From positions 1 through 64,000 of the forward strand of contig JAFLEH010000025.1 in the NCBI GenBank assembly GCA_017301995.1: a stretch of 64,000 nt of DNA, in the 5' to 3' direction. This document shows positions 9,801 through 18,658 of this stretch, piece after piece. The DNA is from Verrucomicrobiota bacterium (lineage in GTDB: Bacteria; Verrucomicrobiota; Verrucomicrobiia; Verrucomicrobiales; Akkermansiaceae). A program made the translations under genes and the position numbers. The first letter of the stretch is position 1, and each line of letters begins with the position of its first letter. A model generated the notes under the pieces. It was not told the DNA's origin and did not search any database. It saw only the letters and a list, made by a program, of their open reading frames with translations.

Positions 9801-10152
9801 GTCATGGATCACCGGCACCTTCGCCAACGGAAGCGTACCCGGCGGACAACAAGGACCCAGCGACGATCCGGACAAGGACGGCATCTCCAACCTGGTCGAG
9901 TATGCCATTGCCGGTCTCGATCCCACCGTTTCCAACGGAGCCATCGGCACCTTCAGCGGCCTCACACTCACCTTCACCAAGCGCACGCCGCTGGCTACAG
10001 ATATCAGTTATATCATCGAAACCTCGCCCGATCTCCTGAATCCCTGGACCGCCCAAGTCACCCACGGCCCCGGCAACACCGACCCCACCATCACCTACAC
10101 CCTCCCATCAGGCGGCGGCAAAGTTTTCGCGCGCCTCAAGGTGGAAAAATAG
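6898..10152 (+). CDS. Autotransporter-associated beta-strand-repeat (PATR) surface protein, non-PEP-CTERM tail
   Basis: A 1084-residue secreted protein. The ATG at 6898 opens a clear signal peptide (MKPRALPLILATLVAASSARSA); the open frame further upstream lacks one. Most of the chain is Gly/Thr/Ser/Asn-rich beta-helix repeats of the PATR kind (LTKSGAGTLVLNGDNTYTG, TTLSGGTLVVG), typical of autotransporter passengers, but no outer-membrane barrel is present. The last ~120 residues are a Verrucomicrobia-type tail: DDPDKDGISNLVEYAIAG, then LTFTKRT and a terminal FARLKVEK, in place of PEP-CTERM. It contains an internal duplication (7822-8250 and 8665-9095) and is a tandem paralogue of the next gene. 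Likely surface or matrix structure; ligand unknown. Confidence 0.85.
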   Translation: MKPRALPLILATLVAASSARSAQFTWDGGSGNWDTSTTNWTGVAWGNTNADEAVFGGTAGTVTINTGFGVTANKLTFNSDGYVVNGNDSADGLTLAGTTPTVTLSTGLSATIDTVVAGSAGITKSGAGTLVLNGDNTYTGTTTLSGGTLVVGHANALSGTFTGSGASILRLATDASVSAFNLNSGTNNSYTVVADRATPGPALTHTLGSSSLGGGTSTITFQTGTNVTSGTAAVSLASLTLSAGSTNLTTTLNPTTATVTIVGNVDRTVGLAKTLKLDGTIAGNAIDGVISNGSGTGASVSVTKSNTSTWTLNNTASTYTGITTISGGALEVASLANGGSNSSIGASTNAATNLVFGASGAILRYVGTADVVTDRGFTTSSGTGGGATIASSGTGTLGLDNAVAIAYGTANQTRTLTLDGTNTGANTFSKVIANNGTSATSLTKNGTGTWTLDGTAANTHTGTTAINGGRLILAKTGVNAIGGNLTIGNAGVGLDYLQLNASDQIADTSVATFNGSGSNAGIFQLNNQNETIAGLVSTGGAGIVENGNASAGTSTLTLSFASGTQTFSGILQDNGGSGSGILALTKAGAGTQALTGTSTYTGVTTINGGTIAATVLANGGTGSSIGSAPNAASNLVFGAPGAVLRYTGSTDVTTDRSFTTSSGAGGGASISSSGTGTLSFDNTVAIDFGTTAQTRTLTLGGTNTGLNTFSKTITNNGGSATTLTKNGAGRWVLDVANSYSGATNVDAGALRITHGSALGTTGGGTTVGGPTDGSLEIAGGISTSEPITLQGNNNASAANQIVSVSGNNTISANITTTSGGTNHSISSLADKLTISGNVAPIVNNTRSLYLRGAGDGEITGGYNKGSATTATLFKEGTGTWTISGTSTYNGDTTVSGGTLSLGQVNTANDASTVSIASGAVLDLAFAGTDTVDKLFINGVQQPAGPYTSAHPSGAFTGGGTLLVGSGFASWITGTFANGSVPGGQQGPSDDPDKDGISNLVEYAIAGLDPTVSNGAIGTFSGLTLTFTKRTPLATDISYIIETSPDLLNPWTAQVTHGPGNTDPTITYTLPSGGGKVFARLKVEK
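7822..8250 (+). repeat. Intragenic ~430-bp repeat unit, copy A
   Basis: The unit encodes TWTLNN...ITTISGGALEVASLANGG, then SSIGASTNAATNLVFGA and DRGFTTSSGTGGGATI through LTKNGTGTWTLDG. A second copy lies at about 8665-9095 in the same gene and a third at about 11277-11705 in the neighbouring PATR gene, all in frame. Boundaries are approximate. The pattern indicates module duplication and exchange between tandem paralogues. Confidence 0.75.
8665..9095 (+). repeat. Intragenic ~430-bp repeat unit, copy B
   Basis: In-frame copy of the 7822-8250 unit (VTTINGGTIAATVLANGG, SSIGSAPNAASNLVFGA, DRSFTTSSGAGGGASI). It differs by many substitutions, so the duplication is not recent. Boundaries approximate. 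Confidence 0.75.
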
Positions 10153-10257
10153 TAAATAACCCTCAACTGCACGGGGGGCCGCATGTTCCTCGGGCAGCTT
10201 TCCCTACCGTCGTATCCGCTCCGATTTCCGGCAATTCGGAAAATAATTCCCGATTTT

Positions 10258-10281
10258 CGAGAGATTCCGTCCGCTTCGGCA
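10258..10281 (+). promoter_or_regulatory. GAGAGA-N13-GGCA element, copy 3 (upstream of second PATR gene)
   Basis: CGAGAGA at 10258-10264, 13 nt, GGCA at 10278-10281, 43 bp before the start at 10325. It shows the second PATR gene has its own control element although it follows its paralogue by only 172 bp. Confidence 0.55.
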
Positions 10282-10324
10282 AATTTGATCCGGGGCTTGT
10301 CGCCATATGCCTCCCGCCATCGCC

Positions 10325-13300
10325 ATGAAATCAAAAACCCTCGCCGTATTCCTCGCTGCCTTTTTCGTCAGCCAGTCCGCCCGCTCCGCCACCTTTACTT
10401 GGAACGGCGGCGACGGAGATTGGGACACGACCTCCGCCAATTGGTCACCCTCCAACTGGGTAAGTGCCAGCACGAATGACGCCGTCTTCGGCGGCACCGC
10501 GGGCACAGTGACAATCAACACCGGCACCGGCGTCACCGCCAACAAACTGACCTTCAATTCCGACGGCTATTTCATAAACGGCAACATCGCCGCCGACACG
10601 CTCACGCTGGCCGGCACCACGCCGACAGTCACCGTCACCACCGCCGGTCAATCCGCGACCGTCAACGCGATCATCAACGGCACGGTCGGGCTCACAAAGG
10701 CTGGCGCGGGCACGCTGGTGCTCAACGGAGCGAACACCTACACCGGCACGACCGAACTCAGTGCCGGAACCCTCGTGATCGGTCATGTGGATGCCATGTC
10801 CGGCACCCTGACCCGAACATCCGGCAGCGGGACTGCCATCCTCCGTCTGGCCACCGACACCAGCGTCAGCGCCTTCCAGCTCAATTCCGGCACCAACCGG
10901 TCCTACACGGTTGTCTCGGACCGCGCCACCTCCGGCACCGGCATCACCCATGCCCTCGGATCGGCCAGCCTGGGCGGCGGCAGCACCAACATCACCTTCG
11001 AGGCGGGCGGCAATGTCACCAGTGGCACGGCCGGTATTTCACTCTCCTCCCTGAGCCTGTCGGCGGGCATCACTGCGGGCGGCACCCTGACCACCACGCT
11101 CACACCCACCACGGCCTCCCTCACCATCCTCGGCAATGTCACCCGCTCGGGTGCCACCACCGGGAGCACCAAAATTCTCGCCCTCGCCGGTTCATCCACC
11201 GGGAACTCGGTGGGCGGCTCGATCAACAACGGCGACGCCGACGACATCGTCGCCGTCACCAAAAGCGGCACCAGCACCTGGACGCTGAATGGCACGAACA
11301 GCAATTACACCGGCGTCACCACCATTTCCGGAGGCGTGCTCGAAGCCGCCGCCCTCGCCAACGGCGGGTCCAACAGCTCCATCGGGGCATCCGCCAACGC
11401 GGCCACGAGTCTGGTCTTCGGCGCTTCCACCGCCACGCTGCGTTACATCGGATCTTCGAATGTCACCATCGACCGCGGCTTCACCACCAGCAGCGGAGCC
11501 GGCGGCGGCGCGACCATCGAATCCTCCGGCACCGGAACCCTCACACTGGATAACACGGTAGCCATCGGCTTCGGCACAAACAACGAAACCCGCACCCTCA
11601 CCCTCGGCGGCACCAACACAGGGGGCAACACATTTTCGAAGACCCTTGCTAACAATGGAACCGCCGCGACCAGCCTGAACAAGACCGGCACCGGAACATG
11701 GATCGTGAATGGCGGCAATTCGTTCACAGGGCCCACCAACATCAGCGGTGGCACCCTCGTCGCCGGAAGCGTTGGAGCGCTCACCACCTCCAGCGCGGTC
11801 AATATTTCCACCGCCACAGGGTCGGGCACCCTGCGCCTCGCCACCGACACCTCGGTGGATGCCTATCTCATCGGCTTGAGCAGCAGCAACCCGGGCACCA
11901 TCGTTTCGGACAGAGCCACCAGCGGGGCGGGGTTGACGCATGTTCTGGGCGCCGCGTCGGTTGGAGCCAACGCCATCCACATCCAGGCCGGCGGCAATGT
12001 TAGCAGCGGAACCGCCGGTGTTTCGTTCGCATCGCTCTCGCTCGCGTCGGGAGGCGGAGGCATCACTCTCCTCAATCCTGTCGCCTCGGTTCTAACCATC
12101 ACTGGTGCCGTGAACAGCACCAGCAACTCGGCGAAGACCCTCGACCTGGGCGGAACCTCGGCCGGAAACACGATCAGCGGCGTGATCTCCAACGGAACCA
12201 ATGTGGTCAGCCTCGCCAAGAGCAACACCAGCACCTGGACCCTCGACGGAGCCTCCGCCAACACCTACACCGGCACCACCAGCGTCAGCGGCGGTACGCT
12301 CGTGCTCGCCAAAACCGCCGGCGTCAATGCCATCCCTGGCAGCCTGACGATCGGTGACGGAACCGGAATCGACATCGTCCAGTTGAGCAACGGCAACCAG
12401 ATCGCGGACACCGGCGTGGCCGCTTTCAACGGCACCGGGGCCAACGCCGGAATCCTTCGTCTCAACAACCAGAGCGAGACAATCGGCGGCCTCAGCAGCA
12501 CCGGCGGCGCGGGCATTGTGGAAAACGGCAACGCCTCCGCAGGCACCAGCACGCTGACGCTGAATGTCTCCTCGGGCACGCAAACATTCTCCGGCATCCT
12601 GCAAAACAACGGCGGTAGCGGTAGCGGCGTCCTGGCCCTCACCAAATCCGGCAGCGGCACCCAGGTGCTTTCCGGAAACAACAGCTACTCCGGAGCCACC
12701 ACCGTAAGCACCGGCGTGCTGCGGATCACAAATGACTCGGCCCTCGGAACCACCGCGAACGGCACCACGGTCGTCGGTGCCGCAACCCTTGAAATCTCCG
12801 GTGGAATATCCACCGGCGAGCCTCTCACTCTCCAAGGCAACAACACCGCCTCCAGCGCCAATCAACTCGTTAGCGTCAGCGGCAACAACACGATCACCGC
12901 CAATATCAGCAACACCTCCGGCGGGACCAATCACAGCATCACCAGTCTCGCGGGCAAGCTCACCATCGACGCCAACATCTCTCCCATCGTCAACGGCACC
13001 CGCCCGCTCTATCTCCGCGGCGCGGGCGACGGCGAAATCACCGGCGGCTTCAATCAGGGCGCCGCCACCACCGCTCCGCTCATCAAGGAAGGCACCGGCA
13101 CCTGGACGCTTTCCGGCACGAGCACCTACAACGGCGACACCACCATCTCCGGTGGCACTCTTCAAATCGGCAACGGCGGCACCACCGGCCGCCTCACCGC
13201 CACCAGTGGGATCACCAACAACGCCAACCTGACCATCAACCGCAACAATGCCATTTCCCAAGCCACCGACCTCGGCGCGGGCGCGGTCATCAGCGGCACC

Positions 13301-13939
13301 GGATCGTTCACCCAGGCGGGCACAGGCACCACCACCCTCACGGCGGACAACACCTACACCGGCACCACCAGCGTCAATGCCGGCGCACTCATCGTCAATG
13401 GCACCCACAGCGGCACCGGCGCGGTCTCGGTGGCCAGCGGCGCAAAATTGGGCGGAGGCGGAGTGCTGGCAGCGTCCACGAGCGTCTCCGGCATCCTCGC
13501 CCCCGGCAACAGCATCGGCACCCTAACAGTCCAAAACGATGTGACCTGGCAGGGAGCGGCCACGGCAGGCACCTCGACGGATTGGCAGTTCGAACTCGGC
13601 CTATCTAACACGAGCGACCTCATCAACATCACCGGAGGTTCCAGCGAGTTCATCAAAGACAACTCCCTCGGATCATTCTTCCGCTTTGATTTCCTAGGTT
13701 CCAATGAAACGGGAACCTTCACGCTGGCAAGTTGGGAAAGCTCCGCGGATCTTTCGGGCGGAGCCTTGGGAACCAACTTCCTGCTCTCGGATTTCAGCTA
13801 CACGAATCTGGGCGGCGGCAACACCGGCACCTTCGGATTCAATGGCACCTCCTTGCAGTTCACGGTGGTTCCGGAACCCGATGCGGCCCTGTTGGGAGGC
13901 ATCGGGATTCTCCTCTGCTTCCGGCGGAAGCGCGGCTGA
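10325..13939 (+). CDS. PATR surface protein with PEP-CTERM tail
   Basis: A 1204-residue secreted beta-helix protein beginning MKSKTLAVFLAAFFVSQSARSA, a typical signal peptide at the ATG at 10325. The N-terminus is close to the preceding protein (shared TAGTVTINTG and TANKLTFNSDGY), and the repeat body shares modules with it. The end is a PEP-CTERM signal: VVPEP, a hydrophobic stretch (LLGGIGILLCF) and basic RRKRG, which in other bacteria is cut by an exosortase before surface attachment. No exosortase gene is in the window. Between repeats and tail is a non-repeat domain (about 1070-1170, including WQFELGLSNTSDLINI), similar to PEP-CTERM-linked autotransporter proteins. Role in adhesion or glycan capture is inference. 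Confidence 0.87.
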   Translation: MKSKTLAVFLAAFFVSQSARSATFTWNGGDGDWDTTSANWSPSNWVSASTNDAVFGGTAGTVTINTGTGVTANKLTFNSDGYFINGNIAADTLTLAGTTPTVTVTTAGQSATVNAIINGTVGLTKAGAGTLVLNGANTYTGTTELSAGTLVIGHVDAMSGTLTRTSGSGTAILRLATDTSVSAFQLNSGTNRSYTVVSDRATSGTGITHALGSASLGGGSTNITFEAGGNVTSGTAGISLSSLSLSAGITAGGTLTTTLTPTTASLTILGNVTRSGATTGSTKILALAGSSTGNSVGGSINNGDADDIVAVTKSGTSTWTLNGTNSNYTGVTTISGGVLEAAALANGGSNSSIGASANAATSLVFGASTATLRYIGSSNVTIDRGFTTSSGAGGGATIESSGTGTLTLDNTVAIGFGTNNETRTLTLGGTNTGGNTFSKTLANNGTAATSLNKTGTGTWIVNGGNSFTGPTNISGGTLVAGSVGALTTSSAVNISTATGSGTLRLATDTSVDAYLIGLSSSNPGTIVSDRATSGAGLTHVLGAASVGANAIHIQAGGNVSSGTAGVSFASLSLASGGGGITLLNPVASVLTITGAVNSTSNSAKTLDLGGTSAGNTISGVISNGTNVVSLAKSNTSTWTLDGASANTYTGTTSVSGGTLVLAKTAGVNAIPGSLTIGDGTGIDIVQLSNGNQIADTGVAAFNGTGANAGILRLNNQSETIGGLSSTGGAGIVENGNASAGTSTLTLNVSSGTQTFSGILQNNGGSGSGVLALTKSGSGTQVLSGNNSYSGATTVSTGVLRITNDSALGTTANGTTVVGAATLEISGGISTGEPLTLQGNNTASSANQLVSVSGNNTITANISNTSGGTNHSITSLAGKLTIDANISPIVNGTRPLYLRGAGDGEITGGFNQGAATTAPLIKEGTGTWTLSGTSTYNGDTTISGGTLQIGNGGTTGRLTATSGITNNANLTINRNNAISQATDLGAGAVISGTGSFTQAGTGTTTLTADNTYTGTTSVNAGALIVNGTHSGTGAVSVASGAKLGGGGVLAASTSVSGILAPGNSIGTLTVQNDVTWQGAATAGTSTDWQFELGLSNTSDLINITGGSSEFIKDNSLGSFFRFDFLGSNETGTFTLASWESSADLSGGALGTNFLLSDFSYTNLGGGNTGTFGFNGTSLQFTVVPEPDAALLGGIGILLCFRRKRG
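11277..11705 (+). repeat. Third copy of the ~430-bp PATR repeat unit
   Basis: In-frame counterpart of the units at 7822-8250 and 8665-9095 of the neighbouring gene (GVTTISGGVLEAAALANGG, SSIGASANAATSLVFGA, DRGFTTSSGAGGGATI). It is closer to copy A than to copy B in several segments, consistent with duplication of the whole gene followed by module exchange. Confidence 0.7.
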
Positions 13940-14087
13940 TCCGCGTTAACCCGAATCCGCAGCCTGCGATTGATAGACACATCCGCGGATGTTTTTCGCC
14001 GTGCGGGCGATCAGGTCCGGAGTCCCTTACGCCAGACCGTCAACCCTCCGGAAGCCGCCGGTGATTCCGTTTCAAATCCGGATCTTG

Positions 14088-14111
14088 CGAGAGATTCACC
14101 CGCCACCGGCA
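14088..14111 (+). promoter_or_regulatory. GAGAGA-N13-GGCA element, copy 4 (head of the glycan operon)
   Basis: CGAGAGA at 14088-14094, 13 nt, GGCA at 14108-14111, 103 bp before the start at 14215. Downstream genes follow on one strand with gaps of 4 to 86 bp up to 27485, so this element may control the whole run. Confidence 0.55.
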
Positions 14112-14214
14112 GAATTCCCGTGATAGCCGCTCCGCCGCCGCCCTCCCGCCGCGTCGTTTGGCCCTCGATCAAACGCCCATTCACCAACATCCTTGCCGCC
14201 CCGTCCTTTCATCC

Positions 14215-16110
14215 ATGAAAAACTCTCTAGCCTCACTTCCGACATCCGGCGTGATCCTGTTATCATTCTTTTCGTCTCTCCTGTCCGCCCAGGCCGCTCC
14301 CTTGGTTAGAAAATCGGATGCGAAAGAACCGCCATTGATCCGGTATGACAAGAACCCGGAACGCTCGCGGGAGCCTGAAGTCCCTTTGGATGGCTCCACC
14401 CTTCTCCAAGTCACGCAGGGGCTCATCCCTCTGGTGGAGCATCGGGATTACAGGGTCTCCGGCGGCAAGGTGATTTTCAGCAAGGCCTACGCCGCCGGTC
14501 TGAAGGGTCGCACCCATCTCACCCTCCGCTTGAAGGACGGGTCCCAGCGGGATATAACCCTTTACTCGTTTGATTCCTCCAAGACGGCCCCTGGCATCGA
14601 CTTCAGCCCTCCTGCCGGCGCTTACGATTCGCCGCGCAGGATCATTGTGACCAGCGCGGCCGTGGACGCGAGGATCCGCTTCACCACGGACGGCAGCGAC
14701 CCCACTGAAAAAAGCCCGAGCATCGGTTATACCACCGTCCATGTGGATCGCACCATGACCATCAAGGCCCGTGCGTTCACCAAAGGCAAGGAACCGGGCC
14801 CCGTCTTCAGCGCGGATTACCGCATCACCGGCGAGGGCAAGTCCAACCCATTCCCCAAGGAACGCATCCTCGATCCCACACCCGGCGCGGGGTCTTATCA
14901 GGTTTATGTCGGCGCCGCCTTCTACATGGATGAAATGCTGGACCGCGACCAATGGTCCTATGTCGCCGACACGGCGGACGGTCTCTATCACCGTTTCCTC
15001 GGTGTGGACCCGCTCGGCATCGATGGGAAAAAGAAACTCGGCTCCCATTTCAAAGGCGGCAAGGCCATTCTGGAAGGTGGCCTACGCGGACCCCAACATA
15101 TCCGCCAGGACCTCGAATGGATCGATGAGGTTAAGGAAATGGGGCTTCGGCCGGTGGCCACTTTCGTCAACGGCCTCAACAGCTCGGAAAAACAGGACCC
15201 CAGCGATCTAACGGAATCATGGAAGCAGAGACTTGAACTCAATCGCAAGGCCGGAATCGAAAGCTATACCATGCAGGCACCCCACCGCATCGCCGATGCA
15301 GGAGGCTGGGCATCCCCGATCTACGACCGCACCCGCCGCTGGACGCTGATGTCCAATGGCACCTCTTCCGACGCACCGACCTATCTGTTCACCCGCCGCC
15401 CCGAGAACTACCGGCAGGCGGTTTATGACCTGATCCGCTGGACCCACCAAAACAAACTCAAGTTCCTTTTCATCGTCTCCCCCAACGAAGGCTCGGACAC
15501 CTTTCTTCAGGACACGGTCACGACCGTGAAACTCCTCGAAGATCACGGAGCCGGTCCCGATTTCTACGGCGTCACCCTCTACGGCAAGCGCCCGCTCCAC
15601 ATGGTCCCGGAAGCCATCCTCGACAAGTCGGGAAATCGTATCGGCACCTCCACCCTCACCGGCGTAAGCTATTATCTCCTGAAACACGCGAGGGCGGACA
15701 GCGGCGAACTCGACCTCTGGATCGACGCGGGAAATGGAAAGACATTTCTCCGGAATCCGCCATCAGGCGAGCCTGCCACAGCAGTGTCCGCATCCGCGGT
15801 TCGTTCGGCATCGGGAACCGTTGATCTCGTGATCACCAACCGCAGCAATTGGGTGGACTTCATCCCCGTGCTGAAAGCCAAACCCGCATCACCCGCAGAC
15901 ACTCCCAAGTTCGTGCTCAACGGCAAGGACATCTCCTCGTCCGTCCTCGGAGAAGGTCACACCTTTCTCCGTGAAGACCGCCTCCTTCCCGGCCAAAGCC
16001 GCAAGGTCACGGTCACCCTCCCATCGACTTCCGCCGGCAGCCTGACTTTGCAACTCCTCCCTCACCCAGGGTCCCGCTTCGTCCGCGACTCGTTCACTCT
16101 GAACCCGTGA
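14215..16110 (+). CDS. Secreted CBM_X2 / chitobiase-C-like protein with an uncharacterised C-terminal domain
   Basis: A 631-residue protein with a signal peptide (MKNSLASLPTSGVILLSFFS, cleavage after SAQAA). An X2-like immunoglobulin fold at about 45-122 (VPLDGSTLLQVTQGLIPLVE...YRVSGGKVIFSK) is followed by a chitobiase/beta-hexosaminidase C-terminal-like domain at about 127-205 (DSPRRIIVTSAAVDARIRFT, FTTDGSDPT). The remaining ~420 residues (YMDEMLDRDQWSYVADTADG onward, with FLFIVSPNEGSD) look like a globular, possibly TIM-barrel-like module I cannot assign. As first gene of the glycan run it could be a new type of hydrolase or a binding protein. Confidence 0.7.
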   Translation: MKNSLASLPTSGVILLSFFSSLLSAQAAPLVRKSDAKEPPLIRYDKNPERSREPEVPLDGSTLLQVTQGLIPLVEHRDYRVSGGKVIFSKAYAAGLKGRTHLTLRLKDGSQRDITLYSFDSSKTAPGIDFSPPAGAYDSPRRIIVTSAAVDARIRFTTDGSDPTEKSPSIGYTTVHVDRTMTIKARAFTKGKEPGPVFSADYRITGEGKSNPFPKERILDPTPGAGSYQVYVGAAFYMDEMLDRDQWSYVADTADGLYHRFLGVDPLGIDGKKKLGSHFKGGKAILEGGLRGPQHIRQDLEWIDEVKEMGLRPVATFVNGLNSSEKQDPSDLTESWKQRLELNRKAGIESYTMQAPHRIADAGGWASPIYDRTRRWTLMSNGTSSDAPTYLFTRRPENYRQAVYDLIRWTHQNKLKFLFIVSPNEGSDTFLQDTVTTVKLLEDHGAGPDFYGVTLYGKRPLHMVPEAILDKSGNRIGTSTLTGVSYYLLKHARADSGELDLWIDAGNGKTFLRNPPSGEPATAVSASAVRSASGTVDLVITNRSNWVDFIPVLKAKPASPADTPKFVLNGKDISSSVLGEGHTFLREDRLLPGQSRKVTVTLPSTSAGSLTLQLLPHPGSRFVRDSFTLNP

Positions 16111-16196
16111 CCACGCGGCGTTTCCCTCAATCCATCCGCTTCCCGACGACGGGCCGCTGATTATTCGGGCCGTTGATCGTCGTATTCCCAGATTCC

Positions 16197-18251
16197 ATGA
16201 AAAAGCACTACGTTCCCGCAAACCCTGACTTCAAGAAGAGCCCGCACACCGGCCTCACCCGCCAGCATTACATCGACAGCGCCCGCTATGTGCTCGAGCG
16301 CGCTTTCAAGCATGTGAAGTCGTTCGATCAGCCCATCATTTTTCCAACCATCCCCGGTAGCAAATCCTACCCGCAACCGGATGATCCGCCGTGGCGCACC
16401 CGTTCCCACGAGTTCGAGGCCCTCGAACGCACCTTCAACCTCGCGGCACCCCTCATCCACATCGATCCCGATGCCAGCATCAAGGGCATCCACCTGCGGA
16501 AATACTACCTCCACCACTTCCACCGCGCGCTAACTTCTGGAAACCCCAACAGCATCCCGATGCCCGATGAGTTGCCGGATGCGACCTATCAGTTCACCTG
16601 CGAGTTCGGCGGTTGGACCAAGACGATGCTGCTCATGCCGGATGTGCTCTGGCCGCATTGGACGAAACAGCAACAGGACGAGGTCGCCGCCGCCATCTCC
16701 AAATGGGCACACCACCGCACCACCCAGAACAACTGGCGCCTCTTCAACATCTGCGCCCTCTCATGGCTCAAACTGAAAGGTTACGATATCGATGATGACT
16801 TGCTCAGGAGTCACCTACTCTGGATCGCCTCCTATCACGCCGGCAACGGTTGGTATCTGGAACAAAGTTATAACTATTACACCATCAGCCTCTTCGTCGT
16901 CTATGGCACGATCTGGAACCGCGCCTTCGGCGACAAATACTACCCGGAAATCGCCGCGGTGCTGGAAAAGAGCTTTGACGAACTGTTTCTCACCTATCCG
17001 AACTTCTTCGGCCGCGACGGCTACATCAACATGTGGGCGCGCAGCATCTGTTACCGGCTCTGGATTTCCGGCGGATTTCCGGTTTCCTTCCTGCTGAAAT
17101 CCAAACCGCTCGACCCCGGCTGGGCCCGCCGCCTCTGCTCGGGCTCCCTCCTCCAGTTCCTCACCCGCGACGACTTTTTCGTCAATGACATCCCCGCCCT
17201 CGGCTTCTACGGCCACCGCGAGTTCGCGATTCAGAACTACAGTTGCCCGGCCAGCCCGTTCATCATGTTTCTCCCCTTCATCGCCCTCGCCCTGCCGGAG
17301 GACTCGCCCTTCTGGACGGCAAAGGAGCACGACGGCGCATGGACCAAACTCGGGAAGAAATCCCAACGCATCATTCTGGAGAAACCCGGCCTCGCCCTCG
17401 TCAACCACGGCAGCACCGGCACCTCGGAAATCATCTCCGGCAAGGTCTATGATGACGATCACAACTATTCGAAGCTCGTCTTCAACACCCACTTCCCGTG
17501 GGAGGACCACAACCCGCAGGGCGGCACCTCGCAGGAATACGGTTTCCGCAGCCTCGATCCGCGCGACCTCAGCGGAATGGATATCAACTTTTATCTAACC
17601 GGCCGCGCGGTGAACAACGAGGCGTCCATAACCGCGGGTTTCACCACCGCGCAAAGCATCCTCTTCAACGGCGAACGCGACGGCGTGCTCTACCGCCAGT
17701 TGCTCATGCGCAAACCTCCGAACAACGGCGTCGGATACATCATCGACCTCGCGGAAATCACCATCCCCGGCGGCGTCGTCCGCGTGGACCGCTGCCGCCT
17801 CGCCTTCGAACACGAACTGACCCTAGGCCACTTCGGCCTCCCCCATGTGAAAGGAAAAAAGGCGCTCGTGGAGAAGATCACCCATGGCGAGGCACAAGGA
17901 CTCTCCGCATCAATCCCCGGCCGCCAACTTTTGTTCCTCGCCTACTCGGGGTGGGACAAGGTGAAAGCCACCGTCCACAAGGGCTTCAACGCGGAGACGG
18001 AGTCCAGCACCGTGCTCGGTGCCTATCGCAAGCGCACTTCCAAGAATCCGCCGATGGAACTGATGATCTCGGTGATGCTTCACAAAACCGATGACACACC
18101 TTGGACAAAAGCCCAACTGCAGCCGATCCGCAGAATCCAACTGCTCGAGGTGATGCCCTCCGGTTCGGTGATCGGAGCCAATCTCACCCTCGCGGATGGC
18201 ACGACGCGGGTCGTGGATTTCAAGGATGTGGATGGTTATAAATCCTGCTGA
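16197..18251 (+). CDS. DUF2264 family protein
   Basis: 684 residues; the start at 16197 (MKKHYVPANPDF) fits better than upstream in-frame codons. It matches the DUF2264 family: an N-terminal alpha/alpha-toroid-like part rich in Trp and Tyr (NNWRLFNICALSWLKLKG, NGWYLEQSYNYYTISLF) and a beta-rich C-terminal part. Such two-part architecture is common in glycoside hydrolases and polysaccharide lyases of uronic-acid metabolism, and members sit in glycan loci, but I cannot name the reaction. No signal peptide is evident, suggesting cytoplasmic action on imported oligosaccharides. The next gene starts 4 bp after its stop. Confidence 0.75.
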   Translation: MKKHYVPANPDFKKSPHTGLTRQHYIDSARYVLERAFKHVKSFDQPIIFPTIPGSKSYPQPDDPPWRTRSHEFEALERTFNLAAPLIHIDPDASIKGIHLRKYYLHHFHRALTSGNPNSIPMPDELPDATYQFTCEFGGWTKTMLLMPDVLWPHWTKQQQDEVAAAISKWAHHRTTQNNWRLFNICALSWLKLKGYDIDDDLLRSHLLWIASYHAGNGWYLEQSYNYYTISLFVVYGTIWNRAFGDKYYPEIAAVLEKSFDELFLTYPNFFGRDGYINMWARSICYRLWISGGFPVSFLLKSKPLDPGWARRLCSGSLLQFLTRDDFFVNDIPALGFYGHREFAIQNYSCPASPFIMFLPFIALALPEDSPFWTAKEHDGAWTKLGKKSQRIILEKPGLALVNHGSTGTSEIISGKVYDDDHNYSKLVFNTHFPWEDHNPQGGTSQEYGFRSLDPRDLSGMDINFYLTGRAVNNEASITAGFTTAQSILFNGERDGVLYRQLLMRKPPNNGVGYIIDLAEITIPGGVVRVDRCRLAFEHELTLGHFGLPHVKGKKALVEKITHGEAQGLSASIPGRQLLFLAYSGWDKVKATVHKGFNAETESSTVLGAYRKRTSKNPPMELMISVMLHKTDDTPWTKAQLQPIRRIQLLEVMPSGSVIGANLTLADGTTRVVDFKDVDGYKSC

Positions 18252-18255
18252 TATC

Positions 18256-18636
18256 ATGAAGATCGAACACGTCGCTTTCAACGTCGCGGATCCGGTAGCC
18301 GTCGCCAGGTGGTATCAGGAACACTGCGGCCTCCGCATCGTCCGTCACATTCCCCAACCGGCCCAGACCCATTTCCTCGCGGATGGCGGAGCCACCGTGC
18401 TGGAAATCTACTGCAATCCACCCGACCAGATCCCGGACTATCGGGACATGAATCCGCTCCTTTTTCACCTGGCGCTGGCCAGCACCGATCCCTCTGCCGA
18501 CTCGCAGCGCCTCATCGCCGCCGGGGCGTCGTGGGTGGAGGAACTCCACACGCCCGATGGCTCTCATCTCGTGATGCTGCGCGATCCATGGGGGGTGGCC
18601 CTCCAACTCTGCCGCCGCGCGAAGCCCCTGCTCTGA
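18256..18636 (+). CDS. VOC/glyoxalase superfamily protein
   Basis: A 126-residue protein with the vicinal-oxygen-chelate layout: KIEHVAFNVADPVAVARWYQ at the start, a central ATVLEIYC strand and a final LRDPWGVALQLCRR. The metal-binding positions of the fold are plausible at His5, Glu (VLEIY) and the C-terminal region, but the last expected Glu is replaced in ALQLC. Members catalyse isomerisation, epimerisation or dioxygenation of small molecules, and relatives near glycan genes are sometimes sugar-modifying. It is translationally close to the DUF2264 gene (4 bp gap), suggesting linked function. Substrate unknown. Confidence 0.75.
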   Translation: MKIEHVAFNVADPVAVARWYQEHCGLRIVRHIPQPAQTHFLADGGATVLEIYCNPPDQIPDYRDMNPLLFHLALASTDPSADSQRLIAAGASWVEELHTPDGSHLVMLRDPWGVALQLCRRAKPLL

Positions 18637-18658
18637 ACCCCCTCTCGCAACCGCTCTC

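Noticed and set aside
12092..13408. A 438-codon frame antisense to the second PATR gene
   Set aside because: It mirrors the Gly/Thr-rich repeats as low-complexity Gly/Ala/Val sequence without a recognisable domain.
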